A DNA stretch of 64,000 nt from Atlanticothrix silvestris CENA357 (GTDB taxonomy: Bacteria; Cyanobacteriota; Cyanobacteriia; Cyanobacteriales; Nostocaceae), in NCBI RefSeq assembly GCF_016056295.1, contig NZ_JAECZB010000003.1:62001-126000 (forward strand), given 5' to 3'. Each line of letters opens with the position of its first letter. The first letter of the stretch is position 1. Shown here piece by piece: positions 52,684 through 61,375 of the stretch. Below the pieces are notes generated by a model that was given only the letters and a program-made list of their open reading frames with translations, searched no databases and was not told where the DNA came from. The translations under genes were made by a program, and so were the position numbers.

Positions 52684-52875
52684 TTAATTTTGTTTTTGTG
52701 TTTGGAATCGCCATAATAAAGCGATCGCTAGAATTACAATTGGCAAAAAAACAAAAATCAATCCATTGGTTGCTGTAGCTGGAATCGAGAAACTTGGAGC
52801 TACATACTTAATCAATAGTGATATCAAAGCAGAAAGCACAAACAATTTGATCACAAATCCTAGTTGATTTTCCAT
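52684..52875 (-). CDS. Small two-helix membrane protein
   Basis: A 63-residue protein from the MENQLGFVIK start (an in-frame ATG five codons earlier is the alternative). Two hydrophobic helices, FVIKLFVLSALISLLIKYV and GLIFVFLPIVILAIALLW, are separated by a short loop and followed by a basic tail. It resembles the small conserved hypothetical membrane proteins of cyanobacteria. Function unknown. Confidence 0.6.
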   Translation of the reverse strand: MENQLGFVIKLFVLSALISLLIKYVAPSFSIPATATNGLIFVFLPIVILAIALLWRFQTQKQN

Positions 52876-53136
52876 ATAAAAGTACGGCAATACGTATTTT
52901 CCTGTGGGGTATGTACTAATTCGGGCTGTTGCCTACATTTTCTAGAATAGATCTACAGAGACATGCCTTGACCAAACCATGCAAAGAGCAAGGGAGCAGG
53001 AAACAGGCTTGAAAGTCTCTTGGTGTGGAGGTTTTATGAGCAGTGTATGTCCTAAGCTACCTGGTAACTGCTATAAAAATTCAATAATTCCTAATTCATA
53101 ACTCTCAACTCATAACTCATTTGAGGGTACATCAAA

Positions 53137-55074
53137 ATGCCTGTTGATACTAACAATAAAAGGCAAGTCAAACCGCCAAAAGGACGGCAATTTGGGGGCG
53201 GTTTACTGATTTGGTTAACTCTGCTATTGATGCTTAACTTGATCGTCCCCAGTGTTTTTGCCCCGCGATCGCCACAAGTTCCTTATAGTGAATTTATTGC
53301 TCAGGTGGAAGCTGGTAAAGTACAGCGAGCAGTTGTGGGTAACAATCGCATTGAATATTCCATCAAAAATGAAACTTTAGATAGTAAACCTAGTGAAGAA
53401 GTATTCACGACTACGCCAGTCGCGCTGGATCTAGATTTACCTAAAATTCTCCGTAACCATAACGTAGAGTTTTCTGCACCACCGCCAAACGAAAATGGCT
53501 GGATTAGCACTTTACTCAGCTGGATTGCACCACCATTAATTTTCTTTGGAATTTGGGGTTTTTTAATCAGTCGCCAAGGTGCCGGCCCTGCTGCACTAAC
53601 TGTAGGTAAAAGCAAAGCCCGTATCTACTCAGAAGGTAGCACTGGGGTGAAATTTTCAGATGTGGCTGGTGTAGATGAAGCCAAAGCCGAATTAGAAGAA
53701 ATTGTTGATTTTCTCAGGAATGCTGGCAAATACACCACATTAGGAGCGAAAATTCCCAAAGGAGTGATGCTAGTTGGGCCTCCAGGAACAGGTAAAACCC
53801 TGCTGGCAAGGGCGATCGCTGGTGAAGTTGGTGTTCCTTTCTTCAGCATTTCTGGTTCGGAATTTATTGAACTATTTGTAGGTGTGGGTGCTTCACGAGT
53901 CCGCGATTTGTTTGAACAAGCCAAACAACAAGCTCCCTGTATTGTTTTTATCGATGAATTAGACGCATTGGGTAAATCTCGCGGTGGTGTTGGTGGTTTT
54001 GTTGGTGGTAATGATGAACGCGAACAAACCCTCAACCAGTTACTGAGTGAGATGGACGGCTTTGACGCGAACACAGGTGTAATTATCATCGCCGCCACCA
54101 ACCGTCCCGAAGTCCTCGATCCGGCTTTACGCCGTCCCGGTCGTTTTGACCGTCAAGTTGTCGTTGATCGCCCTGATAAAATCGGTCGTGAGGCTATTCT
54201 CAAAGTCCATGCTAGAAACGTCAAATTAGCTAATGATGTTGATTTGGGCAAGATTGCTGTGAGAACTCCAGGCTTTGCTGGGGCAGATTTAGCTAACTTG
54301 GTGAATGAAGCTGCACTGTTGGCAGCTCGACAAAATCGCCAAGCCGTGACAATGGCAGATTTTAACGAAGCGATCGAGCGATTAGTGGCTGGTTTAGAAA
54401 AACGCTCTCGCGTCTTGAATGAAACTGAGAAAAAGACCGTAGCCTATCACGAAGTTGGTCACGCTATTATCGGTGCATTGATGCCTGGTGCTGGTAAAGT
54501 CGAAAAAATCTCCGTTGTACCCCGTGGCGTGGGTGCATTGGGTTACACAATTCAAATGCCGGAAGAAGACCGCTTCTTAATGCTAGAAGATGAAATCCGT
54601 GGTCGTATTGCGACTCTTTTAGGTGGACGTTCTGCCGAAGAAACTGTCTTTGGTAAAGTGTCTACGGGTGCTGCTGATGATATTCAAAAAGCTACTGAGT
54701 TGGCAGAACGTGCCATTACTCTTTATGGAATGAGCGATCGCCTGGGGCCAGTGGCGTTTGAGAAAATTCAACAGCAGTTTCTCGAAGGTTATAGCAACCC
54801 GCGCCGTGCTATTAGTCCTAAAGTTGCTGAAGAAATTGACCGTGAAGTTAAGCAGACATTGGATAATGCTCACCATATTGCTTTGAGTATTCTGCAATAT
54901 AACCGTGACTTGTTAGAGTCAACCGCACAAGAACTGCTAGAAAAAGAAATCCTGGAAGGTTCCCAACTGCGCGATCGCCTCAACCAAGTAAAAGTACCAG
55001 ATGAAATGACAGAATGGTTACGGACAGGTAAGTTATCAGAAGATAAACCATTGATGCAATCACTGTTGGTTTAA
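53137..55074 (+). CDS. ftsH: ATP-dependent zinc metalloprotease FtsH
   Basis: A 645-residue membrane AAA+ protease. Two helices ([20 protein letters not shown] and [17 protein letters not shown]) flank a lumen-side domain. Then come Walker [18 protein letters not shown], Walker [12 protein letters not shown], the [17 protein letters not shown] and the zinc motif HEVGH with the third ligand in [16 protein letters not shown]. The family performs quality control of thylakoid and plasma-membrane proteins, including photosystem II. Cyanobacteria have about four FtsH; the [13 protein letters not shown] insert and the tail [16 protein letters not shown] would identify which, but I cannot fix the paralogue by eye. 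It is followed by a strong terminator. Confidence 0.95.
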   Translation: MPVDTNNKRQVKPPKGRQFGGGLLIWLTLLLMLNLIVPSVFAPRSPQVPYSEFIAQVEAGKVQRAVVGNNRIEYSIKNETLDSKPSEEVFTTTPVALDLDLPKILRNHNVEFSAPPPNENGWISTLLSWIAPPLIFFGIWGFLISRQGAGPAALTVGKSKARIYSEGSTGVKFSDVAGVDEAKAELEEIVDFLRNAGKYTTLGAKIPKGVMLVGPPGTGKTLLARAIAGEVGVPFFSISGSEFIELFVGVGASRVRDLFEQAKQQAPCIVFIDELDALGKSRGGVGGFVGGNDEREQTLNQLLSEMDGFDANTGVIIIAATNRPEVLDPALRRPGRFDRQVVVDRPDKIGREAILKVHARNVKLANDVDLGKIAVRTPGFAGADLANLVNEAALLAARQNRQAVTMADFNEAIERLVAGLEKRSRVLNETEKKTVAYHEVGHAIIGALMPGAGKVEKISVVPRGVGALGYTIQMPEEDRFLMLEDEIRGRIATLLGGRSAEETVFGKVSTGAADDIQKATELAERAITLYGMSDRLGPVAFEKIQQQFLEGYSNPRRAISPKVAEEIDREVKQTLDNAHHIALSILQYNRDLLESTAQELLEKEILEGSQLRDRLNQVKVPDEMTEWLRTGKLSEDKPLMQSLLV

Positions 55075-55110
55075 ATTTCACGCAAAGAGTTTTGTTGTAG
55101 TTTGTTGATT

Positions 55111-55141
55111 GAAAAGCGTAGCGTCTGGCCTACGCTTTTTT
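55111..55141 (+). terminator. Rho-independent terminator after ftsH
   Basis: AAAAGCGTAG and CCTACGCTTTT pair around a CGTCTGG loop and are followed by T residues. It lies 37 bp after the ftsH stop and before the convergent toxin gene. Confidence 0.85.
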
Positions 55142-55211
55142 GATGATCAGTTTATCAACTATACGCTGGCAAACATTTATTCATATTTCACATTTGTTGG
55201 CAGAACCTTCT

Positions 55212-55553
55212 TCAATTGGCAGGACGTACCACACGAATCAGTTTTCCTTGTAAAATTTCCTCTGCTGTCACAGCCTCATCTATCCGTGCTGCAAACTGTT
55301 CCCAGTTCCGATTATTGGTGCAAACAATAATACCGAAGTGCTTGGAGTTACCACGATGCAAGCGGATGAAATCATCTCGGTTGATAGTTAATATTGAGCG
55401 TTCTTGGCTGATGGCAAATGCGAGTACTTCGTCATCAGATATACCTTGATATGCATTACCTGCTTCCTGAACTGTCAAAACATCATGTCCCAAAGTACGT
55501 AATAATTCTACAACTGGAAACGGAAACTGCTCATCCGCATAAAAGCGTGTCAT
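55212..55553 (-). CDS. DUF5615 PIN-like toxin
   Basis: A 113-residue PIN-like protein. The N-terminal FYADEQFPFPVVELLRTLGH is the DUF5615 signature, followed by DVLTVQEAGNAYQGISDDEVLAFA, and ILTINRDDFIRLHR keeps the acidic active-site residues. The upstream DUF433 gene is 3 bp away, so this is the toxin of a compact toxin-antitoxin operon. Target is presumably RNA; this is inferred from PIN-type families. Confidence 0.85.
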   Translation of the reverse strand: MTRFYADEQFPFPVVELLRTLGHDVLTVQEAGNAYQGISDDEVLAFAISQERSILTINRDDFIRLHRGNSKHFGIIVCTNNRNWEQFAARIDEAVTAEEILQGKLIRVVRPAN

Positions 55554-55556
55554 CGG

Positions 55557-55883
55557 CTAGGCTACCTGATTGCGTTTGATCGCCTCTTCGATTTCATCAG
55601 GGTAAGCTTTTGCATATACCCAAGCATTTGCCAAGTCAGTGACGGTAATAGTTGGATAGCTTGTCAAAATGTCAGCATCACTGTATCCAAGACGATGAGC
55701 TTCCACAAGTACCCAGATCGGAATACGAGTATTAGCGATGCGAGCTTCTCCACCACAGACTCTAGGGGTTTTCTCAATTCCTTGCCAATTGCTACCGAGA
55801 CTTTGAGCGAGTAACTCAATAGCTTGCACCTTTTCGTTAGGGCTGAGGGCAAGAAGTTGTAGCTTTAAATCTTTGAGTGTCAC
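55557..55883 (-). CDS. DUF433 antitoxin
   Basis: A 108-residue DUF433 protein. The characteristic segment is CGGEARIANTRIPIWVLVEAHRLGYSDADILTSYPTITVTDLANAWVYA, which carries a helix-turn-helix. It is transcribed before the DUF5615 gene and is the expected antitoxin and autorepressor. The frame is intact with normal length. Confidence 0.88.
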   Translation of the reverse strand: MTLKDLKLQLLALSPNEKVQAIELLAQSLGSNWQGIEKTPRVCGGEARIANTRIPIWVLVEAHRLGYSDADILTSYPTITVTDLANAWVYAKAYPDEIEEAIKRNQVA

Positions 55884-55937
55884 GGATATAAATTATTTGA
55901 TGTTGTAGAAGGCTACATTTTAAATTTTATCTTTACC

Positions 55938-56498
55938 TCAACTCAAACTCAACCAACCAAAAACCTGATCTACAGTTAGTTCTAATTCGATCCCCTCCAG
56001 GATGGGTAATTTATCAGCACCTTCGTATAATTCCACTCGCTGACCAGGAAAAATGCCCAGCACACTTTCGTCTTCTGGGTTGATTAACCAGCCGAGTTCA
56101 GTACCATTGCGCGAACAATGGAATAATTTACTCAACACTTTTTTTAATCTTTGGTCTGGGGAAAGAATCTCAATTGCCCAGTCGGGATGAATTTCAAAGC
56201 GGTTAGCAATTCTGCCAGATGGAGTTTTAGGAATCCTATCCCAGCGAAACACAGACGCATCAGGGACGATAGAAGCACCGCCAAAAGTACAGCGTAATTC
56301 GGGCAAAGCGTAAGCAATTTTTTGGCTTTCAGTTAAGTTATTAATGACATTACAAAATTTAGCCTGTAGTCGGCTATGTTCACCTTGAGGCATAGGTTTT
56401 TGAATGATTTCCCCGTTGATAAAATCTGATGCTGGTTCAGTTTCCGGCTGTTTGAGGAAGTCGTTTAAAGTTAGTTGGGGTTGACTAGCAATAGTCAT
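55938..56498 (-). CDS. Uma2-family (DUF820) nuclease-fold protein
   Basis: A 186-residue protein of the Uma2 family, which has a PD-(D/E)xK fold and is strongly expanded in cyanobacteria, often in many copies. Typical blocks are DFINGEIIQKPMPQGEHSRLQ, SIVPDASVFRWDRIP and HPDWAIEILSPDQRLKKVLSKL, and the Glu and Asp of the active site are present. I chose MTIASQPQL as the start, since the upstream 18 codons do not resemble the family. Substrate unknown. A second Uma2 gene precedes it on the same strand. Confidence 0.85.
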   Translation of the reverse strand: MTIASQPQLTLNDFLKQPETEPASDFINGEIIQKPMPQGEHSRLQAKFCNVINNLTESQKIAYALPELRCTFGGASIVPDASVFRWDRIPKTPSGRIANRFEIHPDWAIEILSPDQRLKKVLSKLFHCSRNGTELGWLINPEDESVLGIFPGQRVELYEGADKLPILEGIELELTVDQVFGWLSLS

Positions 56499-56577
56499 AA
56501 GCAAATAGCATAGAGGGAATAGTTTTATTATGGGCGTTAGCTTGCCTCGCATCCTTGGTTGCTGATGACGCTGAAAA

Positions 56578-57138
56578 TTATCTTTTTGGGAAACCTATGA
56601 GGCGCTGAACTTGGACAGATACATCAGGAAAAGATAGGGGGACAATAGTACCTGTGGTTAATGTCAGTTCTGTTGTGTATTGCCCATTTTTTAAATCTCG
56701 AAATACCAACAACTGAGAATTTTTGAGATTGACAACCCAATATTCAGCAATGCCTGCTTCTGCATAGATGTCTTTTTTATCACCTAAGTCTTTGCTCAAG
56801 GTGGACTGAGAAAATTCGATAATCCAGAATATGTCTTCAGGGTAAGGATGATGTTCTAAGTAGACCTCGCCTAAAGGTTTGACAATAGCAACATCGGGGA
56901 CGGGTTCTGAGTCGTTAGGTAGGGTGATGGGTTTGGCATCGCGGATTTTTGCTCGTTCACCAAGCAGTGTGCGGAGATAATCGGCTGCTTCGGTATTGTA
57001 GTAGGCATGGGGTTCTCGTTCTGGGGGCATAACTATGAGGTCGCCGCGCAATAGTTCAATGGGTTGGTCATCAAAGATCCCTGCTTCTATTGCTCGGTGA
57101 TAGCGTTCAATTGTCCATTTATAGGTAGTTACCGTCAT
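56578..57138 (-). CDS. Uma2-family (DUF820) nuclease-fold protein
   Basis: A second, less similar Uma2 protein of 186 residues. Blocks are AIEAGIFDDQPIELLRGDLI, PEREPHAYYNTEAADYLRTL, PVPDVAIVKPLGEVY and DIFWIIEFSQSTLSKDLGDKKDIYAEAGIAEYWVVNLK, with the Glu-containing strand intact. It lies at the left edge of a foldback repeat and close to the NACHT gene. Its divergence from the first copy indicates separate origin rather than recent duplication. Confidence 0.85.
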   Translation of the reverse strand: MTVTTYKWTIERYHRAIEAGIFDDQPIELLRGDLIVMPPEREPHAYYNTEAADYLRTLLGERAKIRDAKPITLPNDSEPVPDVAIVKPLGEVYLEHHPYPEDIFWIIEFSQSTLSKDLGDKKDIYAEAGIAEYWVVNLKNSQLLVFRDLKNGQYTTELTLTTGTIVPLSFPDVSVQVQRLIGFPKR

Positions 57139-57248
57139 AGCCGCCTTTTTTCTATCGCTTCGACAATAGCTTTAGTTTGATTTTAGTTTATGGGGAAATT
57201 TGTATAAGAGGACTTTTGTCTATGTATGCACCGGACATCTTGCAATGA

Positions 57249-57396
57249 GCCAGAACGACTGGAAGTCGCGGCTAAAGAAACGAAGTCCGCCTGCGCGGAC
57301 TATGAAAAATTAAGGGTTTTAGAGCCTGCGTTCGCGTAGCGTTCCGAAAGGAAAGGCAGGCTTTGTTCGTGTAGCCGCGACTTCTAGTCGTTCGGC
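57249..57396. repeat. 148-bp foldback (palindromic) repeat
   Basis: GCCAGAACGACTGGAAGTCG at the left and GCCGAACGACTAGAAGTCGC, the reverse complement of the right end, are inverted repeats of about 24 bp. Between them are smaller hairpins: TCCGCCTGCGCGGA and GCCTGC...GCAGGC around GTTCGCGTAGCG. No coding frame is seen. The element is of the Nostoc dispersed palindrome type. Confidence 0.8.
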
Positions 57397-57422
57397 ATTT
57401 ATTTTTACTCCCCACTCCCGAT

Positions 57423-60400
57423 TCATCCCTCAACTTGCCGCAATTCCTCTAATTCTTCTGGCGTGAGGGGATTATTTCCTGACTTCAGTGCTTCTATCCA
57501 GCGTAGCCGTCGCTGCTTGACATCTTCTGAATAATCGATTGCGCCACTGTTTACAGCAGCCTGAAAGTCTTCTAATGCCCCAACTAAGTCGCCTGTCAAA
57601 ACTCTAGCCAGCCCCCGGCTGTCTTGATAGTTTTTATTGTCAGGGTCTAAAGTGACAGCTTTTTCACATATGGGGAGAACATTTTTAGCATAACCATGTA
57701 AACAACCAACCAAGCAGATGCTATTACAAAATTCAGCAGAATTTATCAAACTAGGGTCAAATATTTGGGCTTGCTTGAAAGCTTCCTGTGCTTCTTTTAT
57801 TTTGCCTTCTTCCACCCAACTGATGCCTTGGCTTAAGGAAGCCGCAGCTGCAAAAGCTGAGTCTTGGGCCAACTCTGGAGATACAGCAACTGCTTCATGC
57901 AGCCCTTTTGCGTTTAGCCATTTTGTGTCACTGTTCCATACAACTGCTTTGAGGTCGGCATTGCTGAGGTCGGCATCGTTGAGGTTGGCATCGTTGAGGT
58001 TAGCACCGCTGAGGTTGGCACCGCTGAGGTTGGCATCGTTGAGGTTGGCATCGCTGAGGTTGGCATCGCTGAGGTTGGCACCGTTGAGGTTGGCATTGCT
58101 GAGGTTGGCATCGCTGAGGTTGGCACCGATAAGGTTAGCATTGCTGAGGTCGGCATCGTTGAGGTTGGCATTGTTGAGGTTGGCACCGATAAGGTTAGCA
58201 TCGCTGAGGTCTGCATCGCTGAGGTCTGCATTACTGAGGTTGGCAGAACCTAGGTATGTATCCCTGAGGTTAGCACGCCTGAGGTCGGCCCACCTGAGGT
58301 CGGCACGTCTGAGGTGTGTATCGCCAAGGTAAGTATCCCTGAGGTCGGCACCGCTGAGAAATAATCCTAAGTTGTCGTTAAAGGCAAAGACACCCAAGCA
58401 ATGGCTATAGCCGATAATACGGAGTAAGCGTTGTGAGTCAAATTGATCGCTATCAAGTTTACCGCAAGGGTGAAAGCTGATTTTGTCTTTAAGATCGTCT
58501 TTTGTTTTGGCATAGCGATGCAACTCTAACAGCACAATCATCACATTCAGCCCTGTACAAACATCCACCTGTCGCAATCCCAAGTGATTTTCTCGCTCTG
58601 GTAACTGCTCCCGCAATTGTTTTTTCTTCATCTGGGGCAGATTTACATCTTCTGCATCAATAAATTCCCCATCGCACCAACACAAGTAGAAATACTCCAA
58701 TCGCTGAAACAGTTGACACAAGCGTTCTACGTCTTGAAATTCTGAACTCTCAGCCAACAACCCCATCAAATATTCGACAATCTCACGGGTTAAGTTCCCA
58801 TAGCCGAATAAATCGTAAATCTGCTTATCCATTTCGGATGTAGTAACTGAGTCTTCTTCGCGCTTACGCTTGGGTATCTTCGTTGTCCAATCTACAAAGC
58901 TTTCTAGTAACCGTTCTGCAAATAAAAACTCGCTAAAACTCTTGTGGACAAATTCCACAGAACCGCCTTTATCGCCTGAGGCTGGTTTGATATAGAATGC
59001 CGTCAACAGGTTATTGAGTAGTTTATCTTGTTGATTTTTTTCCGAGTCATTTCCTTGTCTGGCTTGCTGAATTAACTTTGCTGCGGGGTTGTTGCTATCT
59101 TTGAGTCGTGTTTCTAACATCGCCACTCTCGCGGATTCATTCCCAGACTGCACGACACACAAAGCGGCTTCAGTGAGAAACTGCCGCAAATCGTCACTCT
59201 CCAATCCAGTCAAGCGGTAGTTATCATTTTGATTTTTACTGTCGCGCTGTTTTTCTAATACCCACTTCACCGACTCATCATAGATGCGGATTTTTGCTTT
59301 AATAGCGTCTGCGCCTGCAAACATTTCGGAGTTGAGACGTTTGTCTCGGTGCATCTGTGCCAGTAAATAGAGTAGTAAAGGTTCTCGTGCTAATTTATTT
59401 TTGACTTCATCAGGGCAAGCCTGCAAAAATTCTTCAAATTCATTCTTGTTAACTTGAGCTGCAATTGCCCATTTTTTCAGCCATGTTTGCCGAAGTGAGT
59501 CATCCATTGGCTGAAGTTCGACGCGCTTCAAGCTTTTGGTTTGTGAGAGAAAGCGCTCATTTCCTTGTAATGCTAAAGGACGACCTGTAACTAAAAACTG
59601 ATGATGACAAAGGCGGTCTTTTTGAAACTGCTCTACCTGTTCCAAAAATTCTTTTAAGCCGCCGCTGGCTCGTCCTTCCAGCAACAGCTCATCAAACCCA
59701 TCCAATAAAAACAAAAACCGAGTATTTTTATCTGTTAGCCAACCTGAATCACTGGTGACAAAATCAACGTGTTGTAAATAGTTTTCTAAAGTATCAGTTA
59801 AGTTATCTTTTAGTACGCGCAAATCTCGCAACCGAATCAGAATTGGTGTAAAGCTGGGATGCAATTCGCGCTGTACCCAATCAGCAAACATCCGGCAAAA
59901 GACACTTTTCCCACGTCCCGCTTCGCCCTGAATAAACAAAACTTGTTTGTGTTTTGAGTCTGAGTCATTCAGTATTGCCTTAACCCATTCCTCAATTTCG
60001 AGATTTGCATCGTCTTTGGTATCTAATTCTTTGACTTGCAAAGGTACATACAAATCTCGAAAGGTAATATCACTTTCTTCAAAAATGGTTTCTTCTGGCT
60101 TGGGTTTAATTACCTGTTCCAAATAATCTTCAATATTCAGATTTTTCTCTAGCTTTTCTTTGCCTCCGGCGCTGTACCATTTCCAAAGTTTGTCTGCTTT
60201 CTCTCCGACTTCTACCAATGCGTCTTGCATATTGTCATCGGTGTGACGCGCCACCCGTTCAGTTAAGGTTTTGGCTTCTGTCTCAGTTAATCCGGCTTCT
60301 TGTAAGCGCTGCTGTAAAATCTGATTAAATGATTCTGCTAGTTGAGATTCGTGAAAATAGAGGATGGCTTTTTTTACTTCCCGCTGCTCAAATTCTTGCT

Positions 60401-60848
60401 CACCTAATTTCTGAATCTGCAAAGCTAAAGTATGAGAAGCTGGAAGGTTGGAATCAATTTTCTGGAGTAATGCGGCATCTTGTTTGAGAATGTCCTGAAA
60501 GCTATCTATATACGCAGCTTGACTAACGAGAATCACGCAGCTTTCTAAACTTGGTTCTTTGTGGGTTGCATCAATAATGAACTTGAGGATAGTAATGGCG
60601 ATGGGTGCAAAGGGAATTACTTCTTTAGTAATTTGACCGAGAGGAGAATTAAATACATCTAGTAGCGACGAAATCTGTTCTACATAAGGTTTGAAGTTTT
60701 TAACGTTGGGTTGTTGCTCTTCGATGGCTTTTGCCAAATCAAGCACGGCTTTAGCTGCTTCGGCTCCAGTCTTTGTTACCTCTACGCTTTGTCCCCAGTT
60801 CAATTCCTGAATGTTTGTCCAAAACTTCCACAGCTTCGTCATTGCCAT
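57423..60848 (-). CDS. NACHT NTPase with pentapeptide repeats and C-terminal TPR-like region
   Basis: A 1141-residue NLR-like protein. An N-terminal helical region (about 1-260) precedes the NACHT domain, with Walker A GEAGRGKSVFCR (308-319) and Walker B FLLDGFDELLLEG near 380-392, then LVTGRPLAL as sensor region. A helical winged part follows, and at about 840-960 there is a run of pentapeptide repeats, A(D/N)LxxANL. The last 150 residues look like TPR repeats (ASLSQGISWVEEGKIKEAQEAFKQA). Bacterial NACHT proteins are often antiphage sensors with a toxic N-terminus; the N-terminal region here matches no effector I know. Very AT-poor pentapeptide DNA is a low-complexity tract, prone to length change. 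Function inferred only. Confidence 0.85.
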   Translation of the reverse strand: MAMTKLWKFWTNIQELNWGQSVEVTKTGAEAAKAVLDLAKAIEEQQPNVKNFKPYVEQISSLLDVFNSPLGQITKEVIPFAPIAITILKFIIDATHKEPSLESCVILVSQAAYIDSFQDILKQDAALLQKIDSNLPASHTLALQIQKLGEQEFEQREVKKAILYFHESQLAESFNQILQQRLQEAGLTETEAKTLTERVARHTDDNMQDALVEVGEKADKLWKWYSAGGKEKLEKNLNIEDYLEQVIKPKPEETIFEESDITFRDLYVPLQVKELDTKDDANLEIEEWVKAILNDSDSKHKQVLFIQGEAGRGKSVFCRMFADWVQRELHPSFTPILIRLRDLRVLKDNLTDTLENYLQHVDFVTSDSGWLTDKNTRFLFLLDGFDELLLEGRASGGLKEFLEQVEQFQKDRLCHHQFLVTGRPLALQGNERFLSQTKSLKRVELQPMDDSLRQTWLKKWAIAAQVNKNEFEEFLQACPDEVKNKLAREPLLLYLLAQMHRDKRLNSEMFAGADAIKAKIRIYDESVKWVLEKQRDSKNQNDNYRLTGLESDDLRQFLTEAALCVVQSGNESARVAMLETRLKDSNNPAAKLIQQARQGNDSEKNQQDKLLNNLLTAFYIKPASGDKGGSVEFVHKSFSEFLFAERLLESFVDWTTKIPKRKREEDSVTTSEMDKQIYDLFGYGNLTREIVEYLMGLLAESSEFQDVERLCQLFQRLEYFYLCWCDGEFIDAEDVNLPQMKKKQLREQLPERENHLGLRQVDVCTGLNVMIVLLELHRYAKTKDDLKDKISFHPCGKLDSDQFDSQRLLRIIGYSHCLGVFAFNDNLGLFLSGADLRDTYLGDTHLRRADLRWADLRRANLRDTYLGSANLSNADLSDADLSDANLIGANLNNANLNDADLSNANLIGANLSDANLSNANLNGANLSDANLSDANLNDANLSGANLSGANLNDANLNDADLSNADLKAVVWNSDTKWLNAKGLHEAVAVSPELAQDSAFAAAASLSQGISWVEEGKIKEAQEAFKQAQIFDPSLINSAEFCNSICLVGCLHGYAKNVLPICEKAVTLDPDNKNYQDSRGLARVLTGDLVGALEDFQAAVNSGAIDYSEDVKQRRLRWIEALKSGNNPLTPEELEELRQVEG

Positions 60849-61115
60849 AGACTACTCCACAACACCATTAATTTGGTAAAAATGCACCTGGTATTACTTA
60901 ATTCAGCATCAACCAGCCAATAATTTGGTATCACTGAATGTAGGTAACTGATCAGCTATTGTATATAATTTCACTCGCTAGCTGGGAAACACTGTTGGTA
61001 GAGGATGAAATCTCACGCAGAGGAGCCAGTGCGTTGGGCGGCTAGCCTTCGGCGCCGACTTGTAGCAACTGGCGTAGCCCAGAGGCGCGGAGAGTTTTTA
61101 GAGTTTGTTGGCTAC
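60849..61115. other. Intergenic region with mosaic repeat
   Basis: Upstream region of the NACHT gene. The part 61027-61077 holds a repeat common in Nostocales, with GCCAGTGCGTTGGGCGGCTA and its partner TGTAGCAACTGGCG forming a hairpin (GCCAGT/ACTGGC). No gene is seen. Confidence 0.5.
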
Positions 61116-61341
61116 GAGTATCAAAGACTCATCCACGAATATAAAAGACTCGCCCGCGAGTATTAAAGGCTCGCCCACGAGTATTAAAGACTCTTCCGCG
61201 AATATAAAAGGCTCTCCCGCGAGTATTAAAGGCTCGCCCACGAGTATTAAAGACTCGCCCACGAATATAAAAGACTCGCCCGCGAGTATTAAAAGCTCTC
61301 TCGCGAATATAAAAGACTCGCCCACGAGTATCAAAGACTAG
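61116..61341. repeat. 21-bp minisatellite, 10.7 units, each a small hairpin
   Basis: Units of exactly 21 bp, consensus GAGTATTAAAGGCTCGCCCAC with GAATATAAAAGACTC variants, repeat from 61116 to 61341. The two types alternate irregularly. Each unit can form a small hairpin (CGAGT with ACTCG). Both strands are open through the array (period 7 codons), encoding repeats like SIKGSPT on one strand, but no gene is supported. Units vary at a few positions only, so the array is young or under gene conversion. It lies between the NACHT and WD40 genes. Confidence 0.9.
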
Positions 61342-61375
61342 ATAATTACGAATTACGAATTACGAATTACGAATT
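61342..61375. repeat. AATTACG heptameric repeat
   Basis: Five tandem AATTACG units, an STRR, run directly up to the stop codon of the WD40 gene. Confidence 0.85.

Noticed and set aside
57718-58332. 204-codon plus-strand frame and a 105-codon minus frame inside the pentapeptide repeat region
   Set aside because: Both are repetitive shadows (LRLASLRSA and MPTSTMPTSA) of the NACHT gene's pentapeptide coding repeat.
61098-61341. 78-codon frames on both strands over the 21-bp repeat
   Set aside because: Open only because the repeat length is a multiple of three; no ribosome site or domain.
61116-61341. CRISPR array
   Set aside because: The 21-bp units are contiguous without unique spacers, unlike the roughly 30-nt repeat plus spacer pattern; no other array-like pattern was seen in the window.
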